Assembly (NCBI GenBank): GCA_015068985.1
Contig: SVJL01000002.1
Span: 1-64,000 of the forward strand
Direction of reading: 5' to 3'
From: Oscillospiraceae bacterium
GTDB taxonomy: Bacteria; Bacillota; Clostridia; UMGS1810
Length of the DNA stretch: 64,000 nt
Under the pieces are notes generated by a model. That model was not told the origin of the DNA. It saw only the letters and a program-made list of their open reading frames with translations, and ran no database searches. Below are positions 49,907 through 60,981 of this stretch, one piece after another. Position 1 is the stretch's first letter; each line of letters starts with the position of its first letter. A program made the translations under genes and the position numbers.

Positions 49907-50063
49907 TATATTTTTCTCCTCTCTTAAAGACGTTCTTGCAAACTATATAGTAAGGTTTAAAAACCCGAATCCGCAGAGGACCGCCCATATACGATATACA
50001 TCTTATCACAAATAATTTGCAAATGCAAGTATTTTTTTATATTTTTTGTATTTTTGTGAAATC

Positions 50064-50801
50064 TTACCTTTTTCGCCCGGCTTTTGGCAAGGGATTAAGT
50101 TCACTTTCATAAACATCGGCGTTTTTTTCGTACATATCGGGGCGTTTTTCCTTGGTTATAAGGAGCGATTGACGTCTTCTCCACGCTTCGATTTTGGCAT
50201 GGTCACCCGAAAGAAGAACATCGGGAACTGCCATTGCGTGAAACACGGGGGGACGGGTGAAATGAGGATATTCCAAAAGACCGTCGAAATGAGATTCATC
50301 GGTGAAGCTTTCTTCGTTGGAAAGCACGCCGTCTATCATCCTGCTGACCGAATCGATAACAACCATTGCAGGAATTTCGCCACCGGTGAGAACATAATCA
50401 CCAATAGAGATTTCTTCGTCTACTATCTCGTCGAGAACTCTCTGGTCAATGCCCTCGTAGTGACCACAAAGCAAAATAATATCCTCTTTTTTTGAAAGCT
50501 CGATTGCCTTTTGCTGAGTGAAATTGTGACCCTTGGGCGACATATATATGACGTGAGGCTTTTTTTCAAGCTTTGAGGCAACGCTCTCGTAGGCGTCATA
50601 CACAGGCGGAGCCTGCATAACCATGCCTCTGCCTCCGCCATAGGGAGCATCGTCAACACGGTTGTGTTTGTTGCCGCTAAAGTCACGTATATTTATAAGA
50701 TTAAAGCTCAGAATCCCCTTTTCCTCCGCTCTGCCAAGCATACTTGAGTGAAGCACGCCGGAAAACATTTCGGGAAAAAGAGTCAGAACGTGAAAATTCA
50801 T
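50064..50801 (-). CDS. trmD: tRNA (guanine-N1)-methyltransferase
   Basis: NFHVLTLFPEMF; DDAPYGGGRGMVMQ; EISIGDYVLTGGE. Confidence 0.96.
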   Translation of the reverse strand: MNFHVLTLFPEMFSGVLHSSMLGRAEEKGILSFNLINIRDFSGNKHNRVDDAPYGGGRGMVMQAPPVYDAYESVASKLEKKPHVIYMSPKGHNFTQQKAIELSKKEDIILLCGHYEGIDQRVLDEIVDEEISIGDYVLTGGEIPAMVVIDSVSRMIDGVLSNEESFTDESHFDGLLEYPHFTRPPVFHAMAVPDVLLSGDHAKIEAWRRRQSLLITKEKRPDMYEKNADVYESELNPLPKAGRKR

Positions 50802-50803
50802 AA

Positions 50804-51301
50804 TTAATCAAGCAACCCTTCAGGAAGTTCAACAAGCATATATTTTTCATTAATGTTAACTTCCTTTATAACATTTTTGAGTGCAGGCACATAAATCGGC
50901 GACGAGCCTTTTGCCTCTACGGTGTACACATCGTTACTGCCGGTCTGAAACACATCGGTGATGAACCCATAGGAACGATTCTCATCTTTTACTTCAAGAC
51001 CGATTATGTCGGCAACCAGATATGTGCCATCGGGGAGCGAATCAAAATAGCTCCTTTGAGTGTAGAGAATCTTTTGACGCATGGCATCTGCTTCTTCCAC
51101 AGAATTTATACCTTTGAGCTTAAGAATAACCGATGATTTGTGATATTTTATGCCGGTTATTTTATGGTAGGTGCCGTCATCGGTATATACGCCGCTTATT
51201 TCTTCAAAAAATTCGGGATAGTCGGTGCGGGGAGTAACCTTAACCTCACCACGAAGACCGTGGGTGTTGACTATCTGACCTATATCTATCATATTTTCCA
51301 T
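50804..51301 (-). CDS. rimM: Ribosome maturation factor RimM
   Basis: IGQIVNTHGLRGEVKVTPRTDYPE; start placed at MENMIDIG because the longer ORF runs into repeat DNA. Confidence 0.93.
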   Translation of the reverse strand: MENMIDIGQIVNTHGLRGEVKVTPRTDYPEFFEEISGVYTDDGTYHKITGIKYHKSSVILKLKGINSVEEADAMRQKILYTQRSYFDSLPDGTYLVADIIGLEVKDENRSYGFITDVFQTGSNDVYTVEAKGSSPIYVPALKNVIKEVNINEKYMLVELPEGLLD

Positions 51302-51396
51302 GGCTTGTCTCCTTGAACAATCAATGATTAATTCACATATTGTAGTATGCGGCGGTTTCTGACGCGGCACATCCTGAAGCTGTGCCCTACAATGTA

Positions 51397-51667
51397 GCCG
51401 TCGGGGAGTCGAACTAAGTACGGTTTTTGCAGTAAATTCCACGCAATACTGTGTCAAAATGCTCGATAATACGTCAGTATTATCTGCGCTTTTTTCTTGT
51501 CTTGCTGTGAATTTAGTGCAAAAACTTCTCCGAACTATCCAAGTGTGAAAAAGAGTGGATTTTTGGTGCGGAAAGCGAAGTTGGGCTGACGCCCTACAAG
51601 CTTGACAATCCAAAAAGACGTGTTTTTTCACACTTGCAGAGCGTGCTCAGTTCGAATCTCCGACGGC
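51397..51667. mobile_element. 271-bp TA-flanked inverted-repeat (MITE-like) element, copy A
   Basis: gccgtcggggagtcgaact ... agttcgaatctccgacggc termini, flanked by TA on both sides. Confidence 0.8.
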
Positions 51668-51669
51668 TA

Positions 51670-51940
51670 GCCGTCGGGGAGTCGAACTATGTACGGTTTT
51701 TGCAGTAAATTCCACGCAATACTGTGTCAAAATGCTCGATAATACGTCAGTATTATCTGCGCTTTTTTCTTGTCTTGCCGTGAATTTAGTGCAAAAACTT
51801 CTCCGAACTATCCAAGTGTGAAAAAGAGTGGATTTTTGGTGCGGAAAGCGAAGTTGGGCTGACGCCCTACAAGCTTGACAATCCAAAAAGACGTGTTTTT
51901 TCACACTTGCAGAGCGTGCTCAGTTCGAATCTCCGACGGC
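51670..51940. mobile_element. 271-bp TA-flanked inverted-repeat (MITE-like) element, copy B
   Basis: Near-identical to copy A (differences noticed at actaag/actatg and cttgctg/cttgccg), separated from it by TA only. Confidence 0.8.
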
Positions 51941-51987
51941 TAAGCGAAGAGGTTTTAAATCTGACCGATTTAAAACCTCTGTGACCA

Positions 51988-52218
51988 TTACTGTACTATT
52001 TCTACAATAACCTTTTTGTTTTCTCTGCTTGCACAAGCTTTAACAACGGCACGAATTGACTTTGCAATTCTGCCCTGTTTGCCTATTACTTTGCCCATAT
52101 CGCCTTCGTTAACATGAAGCTCCAAAACAGTTGAAGAACCGCTTTCGGATTCTGTTACATAAACGTCATCGGGAAAGTCTACGAGAGATTTTGCAATAAA
52201 TTCCAGTAATTCTTTCAT
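51988..52218 (-). CDS. khpA: KH-domain RNA-binding protein KhpA/YlqC
   Basis: EGDMGKVIGKQGRIAKSIRAVVKA. Confidence 0.93.
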   Translation of the reverse strand: MKELLEFIAKSLVDFPDDVYVTESESGSSTVLELHVNEGDMGKVIGKQGRIAKSIRAVVKACASRENKKVIVEIVQ

Positions 52219-52239
52219 TTGCTTTACCTCCCGGTAAAA

Positions 52240-52482
52240 TTACTTTATAGCTCCACTGATTTTGAGAATCTCTTTTACAGTATCTGTGGGCTGTGCACCC
52301 TGGCTGAGCCATTTTGCAGCTTTTTCGTTGTCTACATTGATTGTAGAGGGATCTGTAAGAGGATTGTATGTGCCAATCTGTTCAATGAATCTGCCATCTC
52401 TGGGATATCTTGAATCAGCAACTACGATTCTGTAGAAAGGAGTTTTCTTAGCACCCATTCTTTTTAAACGAATTTTTACCAT
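52240..52482 (-). CDS. rpsP: 30S ribosomal protein S16
   Basis: [41 protein letters not shown]. Confidence 0.97.
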   Translation of the reverse strand: MVKIRLKRMGAKKTPFYRIVVADSRYPRDGRFIEQIGTYNPLTDPSTINVDNEKAAKWLSQGAQPTDTVKEILKISGAIK

Positions 52483-52550
52483 TTTAATTTCACCTCCGTG
52501 TTTTTTTAAAATAAGTGCCGTTGACGACTCGGACTGAGTACGGCGACGAC

Positions 52551-53891
52551 CTATCTGAAAAGATTACCAAAGCCGCCTGTGAGGCGTTTCATCTTTTTCG
52601 GATTACTGAATTGTTTCATCATTTTTTGCATCTGGTCAAACTGTTTTAAAAACATATTGACATCCTGCACCTTTGTGCCGCTGCCATCTGCAATACGCTT
52701 TTTGCGGCTTGAATTGATGATTGACGGATTGTTGCGTTCTTTTTTGGTCATTGAGGTTATCATTGCTTCAATGCGACCAAGCTTTCTTTCATCAATATTG
52801 GCAGATGAAAGAGCTTTTGCATCAACACCCGGAACCATTTTTAAAATATCCTGAAGCGGTCCCATTTTTTTCATCTGCTGCATCTGAGCAAGATAATCAT
52901 CAAGGGTGAACTGCTGCTTCAATATTTTTTGTTCAAGCTCTGCGGCCTGCTTTTCGTCAAAGGCTTGCTGAGCTTTGTCGATTAGTGTCAGCACATCGCC
53001 CATACCAAGAATTCTGGAAGCCATACGGTCGGGGTAGAACCAGTCCATATCGGTAAGTTTTTCGCCCTGACCTATGAGCTTTATGGGCTTGCCTGTTACT
53101 GCTCTGACCGAAAGAGCCGCACCGCCTCGGGTGTCACCGTCGAGCTTGGTGAGAACAACGCCGGTAACGTCGAGCTTTTCGTCGAAGCTGGAAGCAACGT
53201 TAACCGCATCCTGACCGGTCATTGCATCGAGAACAAGTAGAATTTCGGTTGGAGCAACATCTTCTTTGATACGAAGAAGCTCATCCATAAGCTCTTCGTT
53301 AAGGTGAAGACGACCTGCTGTATCTATGATAACAACATCGTTGCCGTGACGTTTTGCGTGTTCAACCGACTGAGCTGCAATGTGAACGGCATCGTTGGAA
53401 TCATCTATGGAAAAAACGGGAATATCGAGCTGAGAGCCAACAACCTGAAGCTGTTTTCTGGCTGCGGGACGGTATACGTCACAAGCGGCAAGAAGAGGGC
53501 GTTTGCCTTGTTTTTTTAAGAGTCCGCCAATTTTGGCAGAGGTTGTTGTTTTACCGGCACCCTGAAGACCGACCATCATTATAACAGTGGGCGATTTGGA
53601 CGAAAAGGTTATTTTTTTTGCCTCGGAGCCCATCAAAGCTGTGAGCTCTTCGTTAACAATTTTGATGACCTGCTGACCGGGTGTGAGACTTTCGAGCACG
53701 TTGGAACCGAGAGCCTTTTCGGAAACAGAATTTATAAAATCTTTAACAACCTTAAAGTTAACATCGGCCTCTAAAAGAGCAAGCTTAACTTCACGCATGG
53801 CTGCTTTGAGGTCTGCTTCGTTGATTTTGCCCTTGCCTCTGAGCTTTTTGAAGGTTTGCTGAAGTTTGTCTGCAAGATTTTCAAAAGCCAT
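52551..53891 (-). CDS. ffh: Signal recognition particle protein Ffh
   Basis: [35 protein letters not shown]-terminal Met-rich M domain. Confidence 0.97.
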   Translation of the reverse strand: MAFENLADKLQQTFKKLRGKGKINEADLKAAMREVKLALLEADVNFKVVKDFINSVSEKALGSNVLESLTPGQQVIKIVNEELTALMGSEAKKITFSSKSPTVIMMVGLQGAGKTTTSAKIGGLLKKQGKRPLLAACDVYRPAARKQLQVVGSQLDIPVFSIDDSNDAVHIAAQSVEHAKRHGNDVVIIDTAGRLHLNEELMDELLRIKEDVAPTEILLVLDAMTGQDAVNVASSFDEKLDVTGVVLTKLDGDTRGGAALSVRAVTGKPIKLIGQGEKLTDMDWFYPDRMASRILGMGDVLTLIDKAQQAFDEKQAAELEQKILKQQFTLDDYLAQMQQMKKMGPLQDILKMVPGVDAKALSSANIDERKLGRIEAMITSMTKKERNNPSIINSSRKKRIADGSGTKVQDVNMFLKQFDQMQKMMKQFSNPKKMKRLTGGFGNLFR

Positions 53892-53926
53892 GGTGTTTGC
53901 TCCTTTCTGAATTAATATTTTCTGAT

Positions 53927-54253
53927 TTATATTTTTGAACGAATGTCGGCAAGATGAGAATATATCTTTTCATCGGATACTGACTTTTCTTTTAAAATTT
54001 CTTCGATTGAATCAAGGGATTTTGAAATTTCAAAAAATCTGTCCATCAGGCGAAGCCGTGATTCAAGCGACAATATTTCTTTTTCGCCGCGTTTGATGTT
54101 GTCATATACGCCCTGGCGCGTGATGCCAACATCTGAAGCTATTTCGGAAAGAGACATATCTTCCTGATAATACATTTCGAGAATTTCACGCTGTTTGTCA
54201 CCAAAAAGGTTGCCGTAAAAATCGAGAAGGTATGCAACCTGCAGATTTTTCAC
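53927..54253 (-). CDS. ylxM: YlxM-family putative helix-turn-helix protein
   Basis: YYQEDMSLSEIASDVGITRQGVYDNIKRGEKEI; upstream of ffh. Confidence 0.92.
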   Translation of the reverse strand: MKNLQVAYLLDFYGNLFGDKQREILEMYYQEDMSLSEIASDVGITRQGVYDNIKRGEKEILSLESRLRLMDRFFEISKSLDSIEEILKEKSVSDEKIYSHLADIRSKI

Positions 54254-54531
54254 AGAATCGCCCCTTTCATAAAAGCCTCAATACGCTGTAAAGCATTTTG
54301 CTTTACACATATAATAATATATTTTTGCGTGTTTGTCAACTAAAAATGCCTTAATTTTAAAAGTTGGAGCATATTGTTTAAAAATAATATGGTACAGGAA
54401 GGTTTTTTGGCTATTTTTTCACAATCCAAAAAATTATATTAATAAATTATTGTTTAGTGAAGAGATTAGGCTGTATAAACCAGATGCCACTCTTCCTTGC
54501 TGGCAGTCCATAAAAAGTTAGCACAAAAAAC

Positions 54532-54909
54532 TTATTTTTTGAATTTATTTATCCAATTTAAAATATCATTATATTTCATATTGCCCGATGCAACAGATAA
54601 ACCCAAATCAACAACATCTGCATTTGTACAATTCATTTTTATACCCTCTGCCTCCAAAAATGTCAGCATAACATACACGCCTATTCTCTTGTTACCATCT
54701 ACGAAGGCATGATTTGATATTAAAGAAAAACCAAGACTTGCTGCTTTTTCTTCCTTTGTTTTATAAAGTTCTTCTCCACCAAATGTAGCATATGCATTAT
54801 TAAGGGCACTTTCTAAAAGTCCAACATCTCTTACACCAACACTACCACCCGTTTCTTCTGCTATTAACTGATGTAAAAGCAAAACCTTTTCTTTGCTCAA
54901 TTTAATCAT
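54532..54909 (-). CDS. doc: Doc-type (Fic fold) toxin
   Basis: NHAFVDGNKRIGVYVMLTFLE (Fic motif HxFxxGNKR). Confidence 0.9.
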   Translation of the reverse strand: MIKLSKEKVLLLHQLIAEETGGSVGVRDVGLLESALNNAYATFGGEELYKTKEEKAASLGFSLISNHAFVDGNKRIGVYVMLTFLEAEGIKMNCTNADVVDLGLSVASGNMKYNDILNWINKFKK

Positions 54910-55148
54910 TTTGCCAACTCCTCAAATGCAGGTTTAAATCTGTTCATGATTCTTTTTGCTGCCACATCTATTTTTTCATCATCAGTAATATCAAAGTAGA
55001 AGTCCGAATCAATATCAATAAGCAAGAATTTAGGTTTATTGTTTTTGAAGATAACTGCTTGACCATTTTTTTCAGCCACCTTTGCTACCTTTGAAAAATT
55101 TTGATTTGCTTCTGTCATAGTAGTAATTGTTTCAGTATTTATATTCAT
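54906..55148 (-). CDS. phd: Phd/YefM-type antitoxin
   Basis: Small ORF (TITTMTEANQNFSKVAKVAEKNGQAVIFKNNKPKFLLID) overlapping doc by 4 bp. Confidence 0.88.
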   Translation of the reverse strand: MNINTETITTMTEANQNFSKVAKVAEKNGQAVIFKNNKPKFLLIDIDSDFYFDITDDEKIDVAAKRIMNRFKPAFEELAK

Positions 55149-55179
55149 AGCTACCTCCTATTATTTATACAACAAATAT

Positions 55180-55222
55180 ATCCTACAATTTATATTATAT
55201 ACAAATTGCAGGATATTGTCAA
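55180..55222 (-). promoter_or_regulatory. phd-doc promoter with overlapping palindromic operator
   Basis: Minus strand TTGACA (55222-55217), 17-nt spacer, TATAAT (55199-55194); inverted repeat atcctacaattt (55180-55191)/aaattgcaggat (55203-55214) spans the -10. Confidence 0.75.
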
Positions 55223-55299
55223 CTCATTTATTTTTCTACAAAATCATATATCTAAGAAATCCTCTGATATATGATTTTTGTGTTTATTCAATTATTATT

Positions 55300-56535
55300 T
55301 TATTCAAAAAGTGCTTTTGCAAAATCTTCGGGTGCAAAATTCTGGAGGTCGTCTATTCCCTCGCCCACGCCGATAAGCTTTACGGGAATGCTCTGTTCGT
55401 GAGATATTGCCAAAACAATACCGCCCTTTGCACTGCCGTCGAGCTTGGTGAGAATGATACCGCTTATTGCAGCCGCTTCGGAGAATAGCTTTGCCTGATT
55501 AACCGCATTTTGACCGGTGGTTGCATCGAGAACCAGCAACGTTTCAACCGATGCTCCGGGAAGCTCACGCTCGATTACTCTTGCAATTTTGCTGAGTTCG
55601 TCCATAAGGTTCTTTTTGTTGTGAAGCCTGCCGGCTGTGTCTAAAATAATTATGTCGGAACCACGTGACTTGGCAGCAGCGATTGTGTCGAACACAACCG
55701 ACGCCGGATCGGAGCCTTCCTGATGCTTAACAATTTCGACACCGGAGCGGTCAGCCCAAATTTGAAGCTGGTCGATGGCGGCAGCACGGAACGTGTCGGC
55801 TGCACCGAGGATAACATTTTTGCCCTCTTGCTTATACCTGGAAGCAAGCTTACCGATTGATGTTGTTTTGCCAACGCCATTTACGCCGATAACCATTATG
55901 ACTGCAGGCTTTGAAGACACATTAAGGCTGTTGTCGTTTTCGCAAAGAAGCTCTGCGATAATTTCTTCAATGGCACCCTTGACCTGTTCGGGCTCGGAGA
56001 TTTTGTTTTCTTTAACTCTTTTTCGGAGCTGGTCAATGATATATAAAGAGGTGTCAACACCAACGTCTGCCATGATGAGAGCCTCTTCAAGCTCTTCAAA
56101 AAGCTCTTCGTCAACCTTTTTGAATGCCGAAATAACGCTGTCGAGCTTAGAATTAAAAGAGTCGCGGGTTTTGGAAAGACCTGCTTTGAGCTTTGCAAAA
56201 AAGCCTTTTTTGGGTGCTTCTTCGATTTTTTCTTCCAAAACCTCTTCTTTTTCTTCTGCAACTTCTTCTGCATTATCGGTTGTTTCTTCAAAAGCATCCT
56301 CATCAGATAATTCTTCCGAATCAGACAACTGAGTATCTTGTGCAAAGGGTTGAGCCTCGTTATCTGCGATGTCTGCCTGAGCAATTTCTTCTGTTGGTAA
56401 TTCAACATCATCGGCGGCAGTGTTTGCCTCTATTGATTCTTCAGGAGCCTTTTCAACCTTTTCTTCCAAAACTGTATCTTCTGCTTCAGATTTTCCAAAG
56501 CCGAAAAATTTTCCGAATTTACTTTTAAATGCCAT
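55300..56535 (-). CDS. ftsY: Signal recognition particle receptor FtsY
   Basis: Acidic N-terminus; GVNGVGKTTSIGKLASRY; LDTAGRLHNKKNLMDEL. Confidence 0.96.
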   Translation of the reverse strand: MAFKSKFGKFFGFGKSEAEDTVLEEKVEKAPEESIEANTAADDVELPTEEIAQADIADNEAQPFAQDTQLSDSEELSDEDAFEETTDNAEEVAEEKEEVLEEKIEEAPKKGFFAKLKAGLSKTRDSFNSKLDSVISAFKKVDEELFEELEEALIMADVGVDTSLYIIDQLRKRVKENKISEPEQVKGAIEEIIAELLCENDNSLNVSSKPAVIMVIGVNGVGKTTSIGKLASRYKQEGKNVILGAADTFRAAAIDQLQIWADRSGVEIVKHQEGSDPASVVFDTIAAAKSRGSDIIILDTAGRLHNKKNLMDELSKIARVIERELPGASVETLLVLDATTGQNAVNQAKLFSEAAAISGIILTKLDGSAKGGIVLAISHEQSIPVKLIGVGEGIDDLQNFAPEDFAKALFE

Positions 56536-59500
56536 TAGTTATAGTCCTCCAAATCTTCAAATTTTAGCTTAAGAAGCTTTGATACGCCTTTTTCCTGCAT
56601 TGTGACACCATACATAATATCGGCGGCTTCCATGGTGCCTCTACGGTGAGTAACAACGATGAACTGAGTCTTTTCGCTGTATTTTTTGATGTAGTCTGCA
56701 AAACGATAAACGTTGTTATCGTCGAGTGCAGCTTCAACCTCGTCGAGAATGCAGAACGGTGTGGCTCTTACTTCAAGAACCGAGAAAAGAAGGGCAATTG
56801 CAGAAAGTGCCCTTTCACCGCCCGAGAGTGCCATCATATTCTGCAGCTTTTTACCGGGAGGCTGAACGTCTATTTCAATGCCGCATTCAAGCACATTGTC
56901 GGGGTCGGTGAGCGAAAGTATGCCGGTGCCGCCGCCAAACAGAGCTTTAAACACAACATCAAAATGAGTTTTTATGATTTCAAAGCTTTCTTTAAACTGA
57001 CGCACCATAATTGACTGCATATCGTTTATGATGCCTTCAAGCTTTTTCTTGGTTTCGTCAAGGTCTTCTTTCTGGGCAGAAAGAAAATCGAAACGTTCTT
57101 TAACTTCCTTATATTGCTCGATGGAGTCAATGTTGATGTTGCCGAGAGCTTTAATTTGTGCTCTGAGAGATGCCGCCTCTTTCTGAGACGTGGTCATATT
57201 AAAATCTTCCCTTTTGTAGGCAAGGGCGGCGTTATAGGTGAGCTCATATTCGTCCCAGAGCTTGGTGGTAACGTGCTCGGTTTCCATTTCGAGCTTGGAA
57301 TTCTGATTTTCAATACGTGAAACCTCAAGCTGAAGAACATAGATTGTTTCGTTCTGCTCTTTGAGCTGTTTTTGACCGTCAACAAGCTGTTTTGAAGCTT
57401 TTTCGTATGCCTCGGTGTTGTCGGCAATAATTTTGTTGAGTTCTTCATTGCTTGCCGCCGCAGTGCTGATGTCACGGCGAATTTCTTCAATCTGGGCACT
57501 GACTGCCTCGTTTTCGGCAATAAGCTTAGATTTTTCTTGTGATTTTTCGATGCTATCCACTGCTGCAGACTGTTTTTCACGGGAAAGAAGCTCTATTCTT
57601 TCATTATAAACAACAATGTCTTTTTCTATGTTGGCAAAGGCAATCTTGTCGTCGGTTGCAGAATTGGCAAGATTTTCTCTTTTATCGGTGAGCTCTGCCC
57701 CCTCTGCCTGAGCTTTTTCAAGCTCGAGCTTAACAAGACGTGCTTTTTCTTCGTTTTCGGCAATGGAAGAACGAAGATTTTCTTTTTGTTTGTCAACATC
57801 GGCTATTTCTTCAATCACATTGCCGCTTTCGTTGGTTATGAGGCTGATGTTTCTTTCCAGCTCACGTATGATGCGTTTGTTATTTTCGGCGGCAGAAGTG
57901 AGTTTGACTTTTTCGTGCTCACAGGAGTTGAGCTCGGAGTCAAGAATTTCTTTTTTCTCTGCCATTTTTTTGACTTCCTGACGATAATCATTGATTTTGT
58001 CGTCGTTGTCGTCAATTATTTCTCGCAGCTCTTCAATCTGTTTGCCCAAATCTTCAATATCTTTTCCACGGCTGAGCAGGCTCTGAGTTTTGTTGACACT
58101 ACCGCCGGTAAGAGAACCGCCGGGGCTTAGAAGCTGACCGTCGAGGGTTACAATTTTATATTTGTAGCCGGTTTTTTTCTCAAGGGCAATGGCGTTGTCG
58201 ATATTATCCATAACAACGCTGTGGCCAATTAAACTGCGGATTATGCTTTCGTATTTTGAATCGTAGCTCACAAGCTCGGAAGCAAGGCCTATGTAGCCTT
58301 TTTCCTTAACGGGAGGCTTATCTAAAAGAGTGCCTTTGACAGAAGTGAGAGGCAAAAAAGTTGCACGGCCGAGGCGATTGTCTTTGAGATAGGTGATGCA
58401 ATCTTTGGCAGAATTTTCGTTTTCTACAACAATGTTCTGAAGTGCTCCGCCAAGGGCAATTTCGACGGCGGTAACATATTTGGCATCAACCTCAATGAGC
58501 TTTGACACAACACCCTCAACACCTTTTATGCCTGCGGTGAGAATGTTTTTAACACTTTTTGAATAGCCTTCGTAGCCACGCTCCAAATCTTCAAGAACAT
58601 TTTTTCGTGACTGCAAATCGTTACACTTTGCAACAATTTTGTTTTGCTCTTCTTTGGCTTTGTTCATTTCGTCGGTGAGGGCAAAATATTCATTTTTGAG
58701 CTTTTCGAGACCTTCTACTGCCGCCTGACGTCTTTTCTTTAAAGCTTCGGTGTCTTTTTCGATTGCTTCGGCCTCTGCGTTTGCTTTTTCGAGAGCATCC
58801 TTTTTAACATCGAGGTCGTCTTTGAGGCTTGCTTTACGGTCGTCGAAGTTTTTGAGAAGCACATCAAGGCTGGAAATTTTTGCTTTATGAGCCGAGTTTT
58901 CGTTCAAATAGGCTACGATTTTGTCTTTGATGGCTTCTGTTTCGGCAAGCTTTGCGGCAATTTCAGCATCTACTGCCTCCATTGCTTCATCGTGGCCTGC
59001 TACACGCTTTTCAAGCTCTGTCTTTTCAGAGAGCTTTTTGTCTATAAGATTTTTGATTTCTTCGGTTTCTTTGTCGCCCGAGGTGATTTTGTCGGTTAAA
59101 GCTTTGATTTCTTCATCTATGCGGGCACAGTTTTTGAGGTTGTTTTCGATGTTGGTGTTAAGGATATCGATGCGGTGAGAAAGGTCGCCGCTGCTTTTTT
59201 CAATGTCGAAGCTTTGCTGACGAAGCTCGGTTATTTTTTCGTTGAGACCGGAGAGCTTTGCAGTTTCGGTTTCGATAAGGTTTTCTATATGGGATAGCTT
59301 TGCCTTTTCGGCATTGAGCTGATTGAAAGCAATGGTGAATTTTTGCTGACCTTCTCTGAGAGCTTCTTTCTGCTTGTCGATATTACGGATTGAAATGTTG
59401 ATATCGAGGCCTTTGAGCACTTCTCTGAGATCAAGATATTTTCGTGCTTTCTGCGACTGAATCTCCAAGGGACCAACCTGAGATTCCAGCTCCGACAAAA

Positions 59501-60095
59501 GGTCTTTTATTCTTACGAGGTTTTCGTCGGTCTGCAAAAGCTTTTTTTCGGATTCTGCCTTACGGTATTTGTATTTGGTGATACCGGAAGCTTCTTCAAA
59601 AATGTTGCGGCGCTCTTCTGCCTTATTGGAAAGAATCTGGTCAATCTTACCCTGACCCACAACCGAATAGCCCTCTCTGCCGAGGCCGGTGTCCATAAAG
59701 AGCTCGTGAATGTCTTTCAGACGACATTCTTTGTCGTTGATAAGATAGTTGCTTTCGCCGCTTCGATGAACACGACGTGTTACCTTAACGGTGTCGTAGT
59801 CTATATTAAAAATATTGTCTTTGTTGTCGAGAACAATCGACACCTGAGCAAACCCGAGAGGACTTCTCTTCTGAGTGCCGGCAAAAATAACGTCTTCCAT
59901 TTTGCCGCCACGAAGGCTCTTGGCACTCTGCTCACCCATAACCCAGCGGATAGCATCGGAAATGTTGCTCTTTCCGCTGCCGTTGGGGCCAACTATGGTG
60001 GTGATGCCCTGACCAAATTCAAGATTTATTTTGTCGGCAAAAGACTTAAAGCCCTGCACTTCGATTCCTTTTAGATACAATTGGATACACCTCAA
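56535..60095 (-). CDS. smc: Chromosome segregation protein SMC
   Basis: [49 protein letters not shown]; hinge; [16 protein letters not shown]. True start may be a few codons downstream. Confidence 0.97.
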   Translation of the reverse strand: MRCIQLYLKGIEVQGFKSFADKINLEFGQGITTIVGPNGSGKSNISDAIRWVMGEQSAKSLRGGKMEDVIFAGTQKRSPLGFAQVSIVLDNKDNIFNIDYDTVKVTRRVHRSGESNYLINDKECRLKDIHELFMDTGLGREGYSVVGQGKIDQILSNKAEERRNIFEEASGITKYKYRKAESEKKLLQTDENLVRIKDLLSELESQVGPLEIQSQKARKYLDLREVLKGLDINISIRNIDKQKEALREGQQKFTIAFNQLNAEKAKLSHIENLIETETAKLSGLNEKITELRQQSFDIEKSSGDLSHRIDILNTNIENNLKNCARIDEEIKALTDKITSGDKETEEIKNLIDKKLSEKTELEKRVAGHDEAMEAVDAEIAAKLAETEAIKDKIVAYLNENSAHKAKISSLDVLLKNFDDRKASLKDDLDVKKDALEKANAEAEAIEKDTEALKKRRQAAVEGLEKLKNEYFALTDEMNKAKEEQNKIVAKCNDLQSRKNVLEDLERGYEGYSKSVKNILTAGIKGVEGVVSKLIEVDAKYVTAVEIALGGALQNIVVENENSAKDCITYLKDNRLGRATFLPLTSVKGTLLDKPPVKEKGYIGLASELVSYDSKYESIIRSLIGHSVVMDNIDNAIALEKKTGYKYKIVTLDGQLLSPGGSLTGGSVNKTQSLLSRGKDIEDLGKQIEELREIIDDNDDKINDYRQEVKKMAEKKEILDSELNSCEHEKVKLTSAAENNKRIIRELERNISLITNESGNVIEEIADVDKQKENLRSSIAENEEKARLVKLELEKAQAEGAELTDKRENLANSATDDKIAFANIEKDIVVYNERIELLSREKQSAAVDSIEKSQEKSKLIAENEAVSAQIEEIRRDISTAAASNEELNKIIADNTEAYEKASKQLVDGQKQLKEQNETIYVLQLEVSRIENQNSKLEMETEHVTTKLWDEYELTYNAALAYKREDFNMTTSQKEAASLRAQIKALGNINIDSIEQYKEVKERFDFLSAQKEDLDETKKKLEGIINDMQSIMVRQFKESFEIIKTHFDVVFKALFGGGTGILSLTDPDNVLECGIEIDVQPPGKKLQNMMALSGGERALSAIALLFSVLEVRATPFCILDEVEAALDDNNVYRFADYIKKYSEKTQFIVVTHRRGTMEAADIMYGVTMQEKGVSKLLKLKFEDLEDYN

Positions 60096-60286
60096 AAATT
60101 CTTTTGTATGATTCTTATTATGCTGAACGCATAAAACACCTTTTATATAATATCATAAGAACGAAAAATTTGCAAGAAAAAAGGGATATAAAAATCCCTT
60201 TTTAATCTGAAACCTTTATTTGATGACCTTGTACGATTTTATATCATCACACAACCCTATTATATAATCAGCCGATACCTTATATA

Positions 60287-60730
60287 TTGATGTTTGGTAT
60301 TGTATGTCTAATTATAAAAATCAAAGACATAAAACATTCTATTGCAAGAAAAAACCTATATAAAAGCTTAAACAAAGGCAGATGTTCGGTAAATTCCACA
60401 GAACATCTGAAGCGAATTTTCGTTTTATCCCCAAAGGAAATATTAAAGGGCGAGAAAATTGTTGGAATTAGCGGAAATGAATTAAGAAAAATATCAAGCA
60501 TAAAAGACGGGCCAACAAGACTGGCGGCAGAAAACAATGCTGAACTTTCTTTTTCAATTGATATAACAAACGGAAACGTGTATAAAGTGTTAAACTTTAG
60601 AGAAAATGAAGAAAAATATTATTATAGAATTGATTTTCCTGAATTGAACCGCTATTTAGAAATGAACGAATCCGCATATAGCAAATATAAATCTATCAAT
60701 TCATCAAATTGGCAGAATTTTTGCTTATGA
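60287..60730 (+). CDS. Hypothetical protein
   Basis: 147-aa ORF in a region with no competing minus-strand gene; no motif recognised. Confidence 0.45.
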   Translation: MMFGIVCLIIKIKDIKHSIARKNLYKSLNKGRCSVNSTEHLKRIFVLSPKEILKGEKIVGISGNELRKISSIKDGPTRLAAENNAELSFSIDITNGNVYKVLNFRENEEKYYYRIDFPELNRYLEMNESAYSKYKSINSSNWQNFCL

Positions 60731-60782
60731 TTACTTTTGCAGAATTATTAAGAAAACAGCAAACCTCACAATAAAAACACAA

Positions 60783-60826
60783 GCCCATAAAATTGCGGTA
60801 AACAATTTTTATGGGTTTGTTTTATA
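60783..60826 (+). terminator. Terminator after the hypothetical ORF
   Basis: caagcccataaaattg...caatttttatgggtttgtttt. Confidence 0.6.
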
Positions 60827-60981
60827 ATATTAATTTAAACGCATAAAATTATTTGTAAATTATATAATATGTATTAAATAAAGCGTATTTAATTGTAAGG
60901 TTTATTAAATGAATTCAACAAACTTGACAAAATAGTAGAATTTTGTTATAATTACCTCACAAACTTCCCGGAGGTGGTTTT

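Noticed and set aside
49910-50000. L19 leader-type autoregulatory element upstream of rplS
   Set aside because: An inverted segment (ggtttaaaaacc) is present, but I could not establish a match to the known leader; Infernal would be needed
51647-51904. 85-aa ORF and the N-terminal extension of the 275-aa rimM ORF
   Set aside because: Both are read-through of the duplicated 271-bp inverted-repeat element; the true rimM start is placed at 51301
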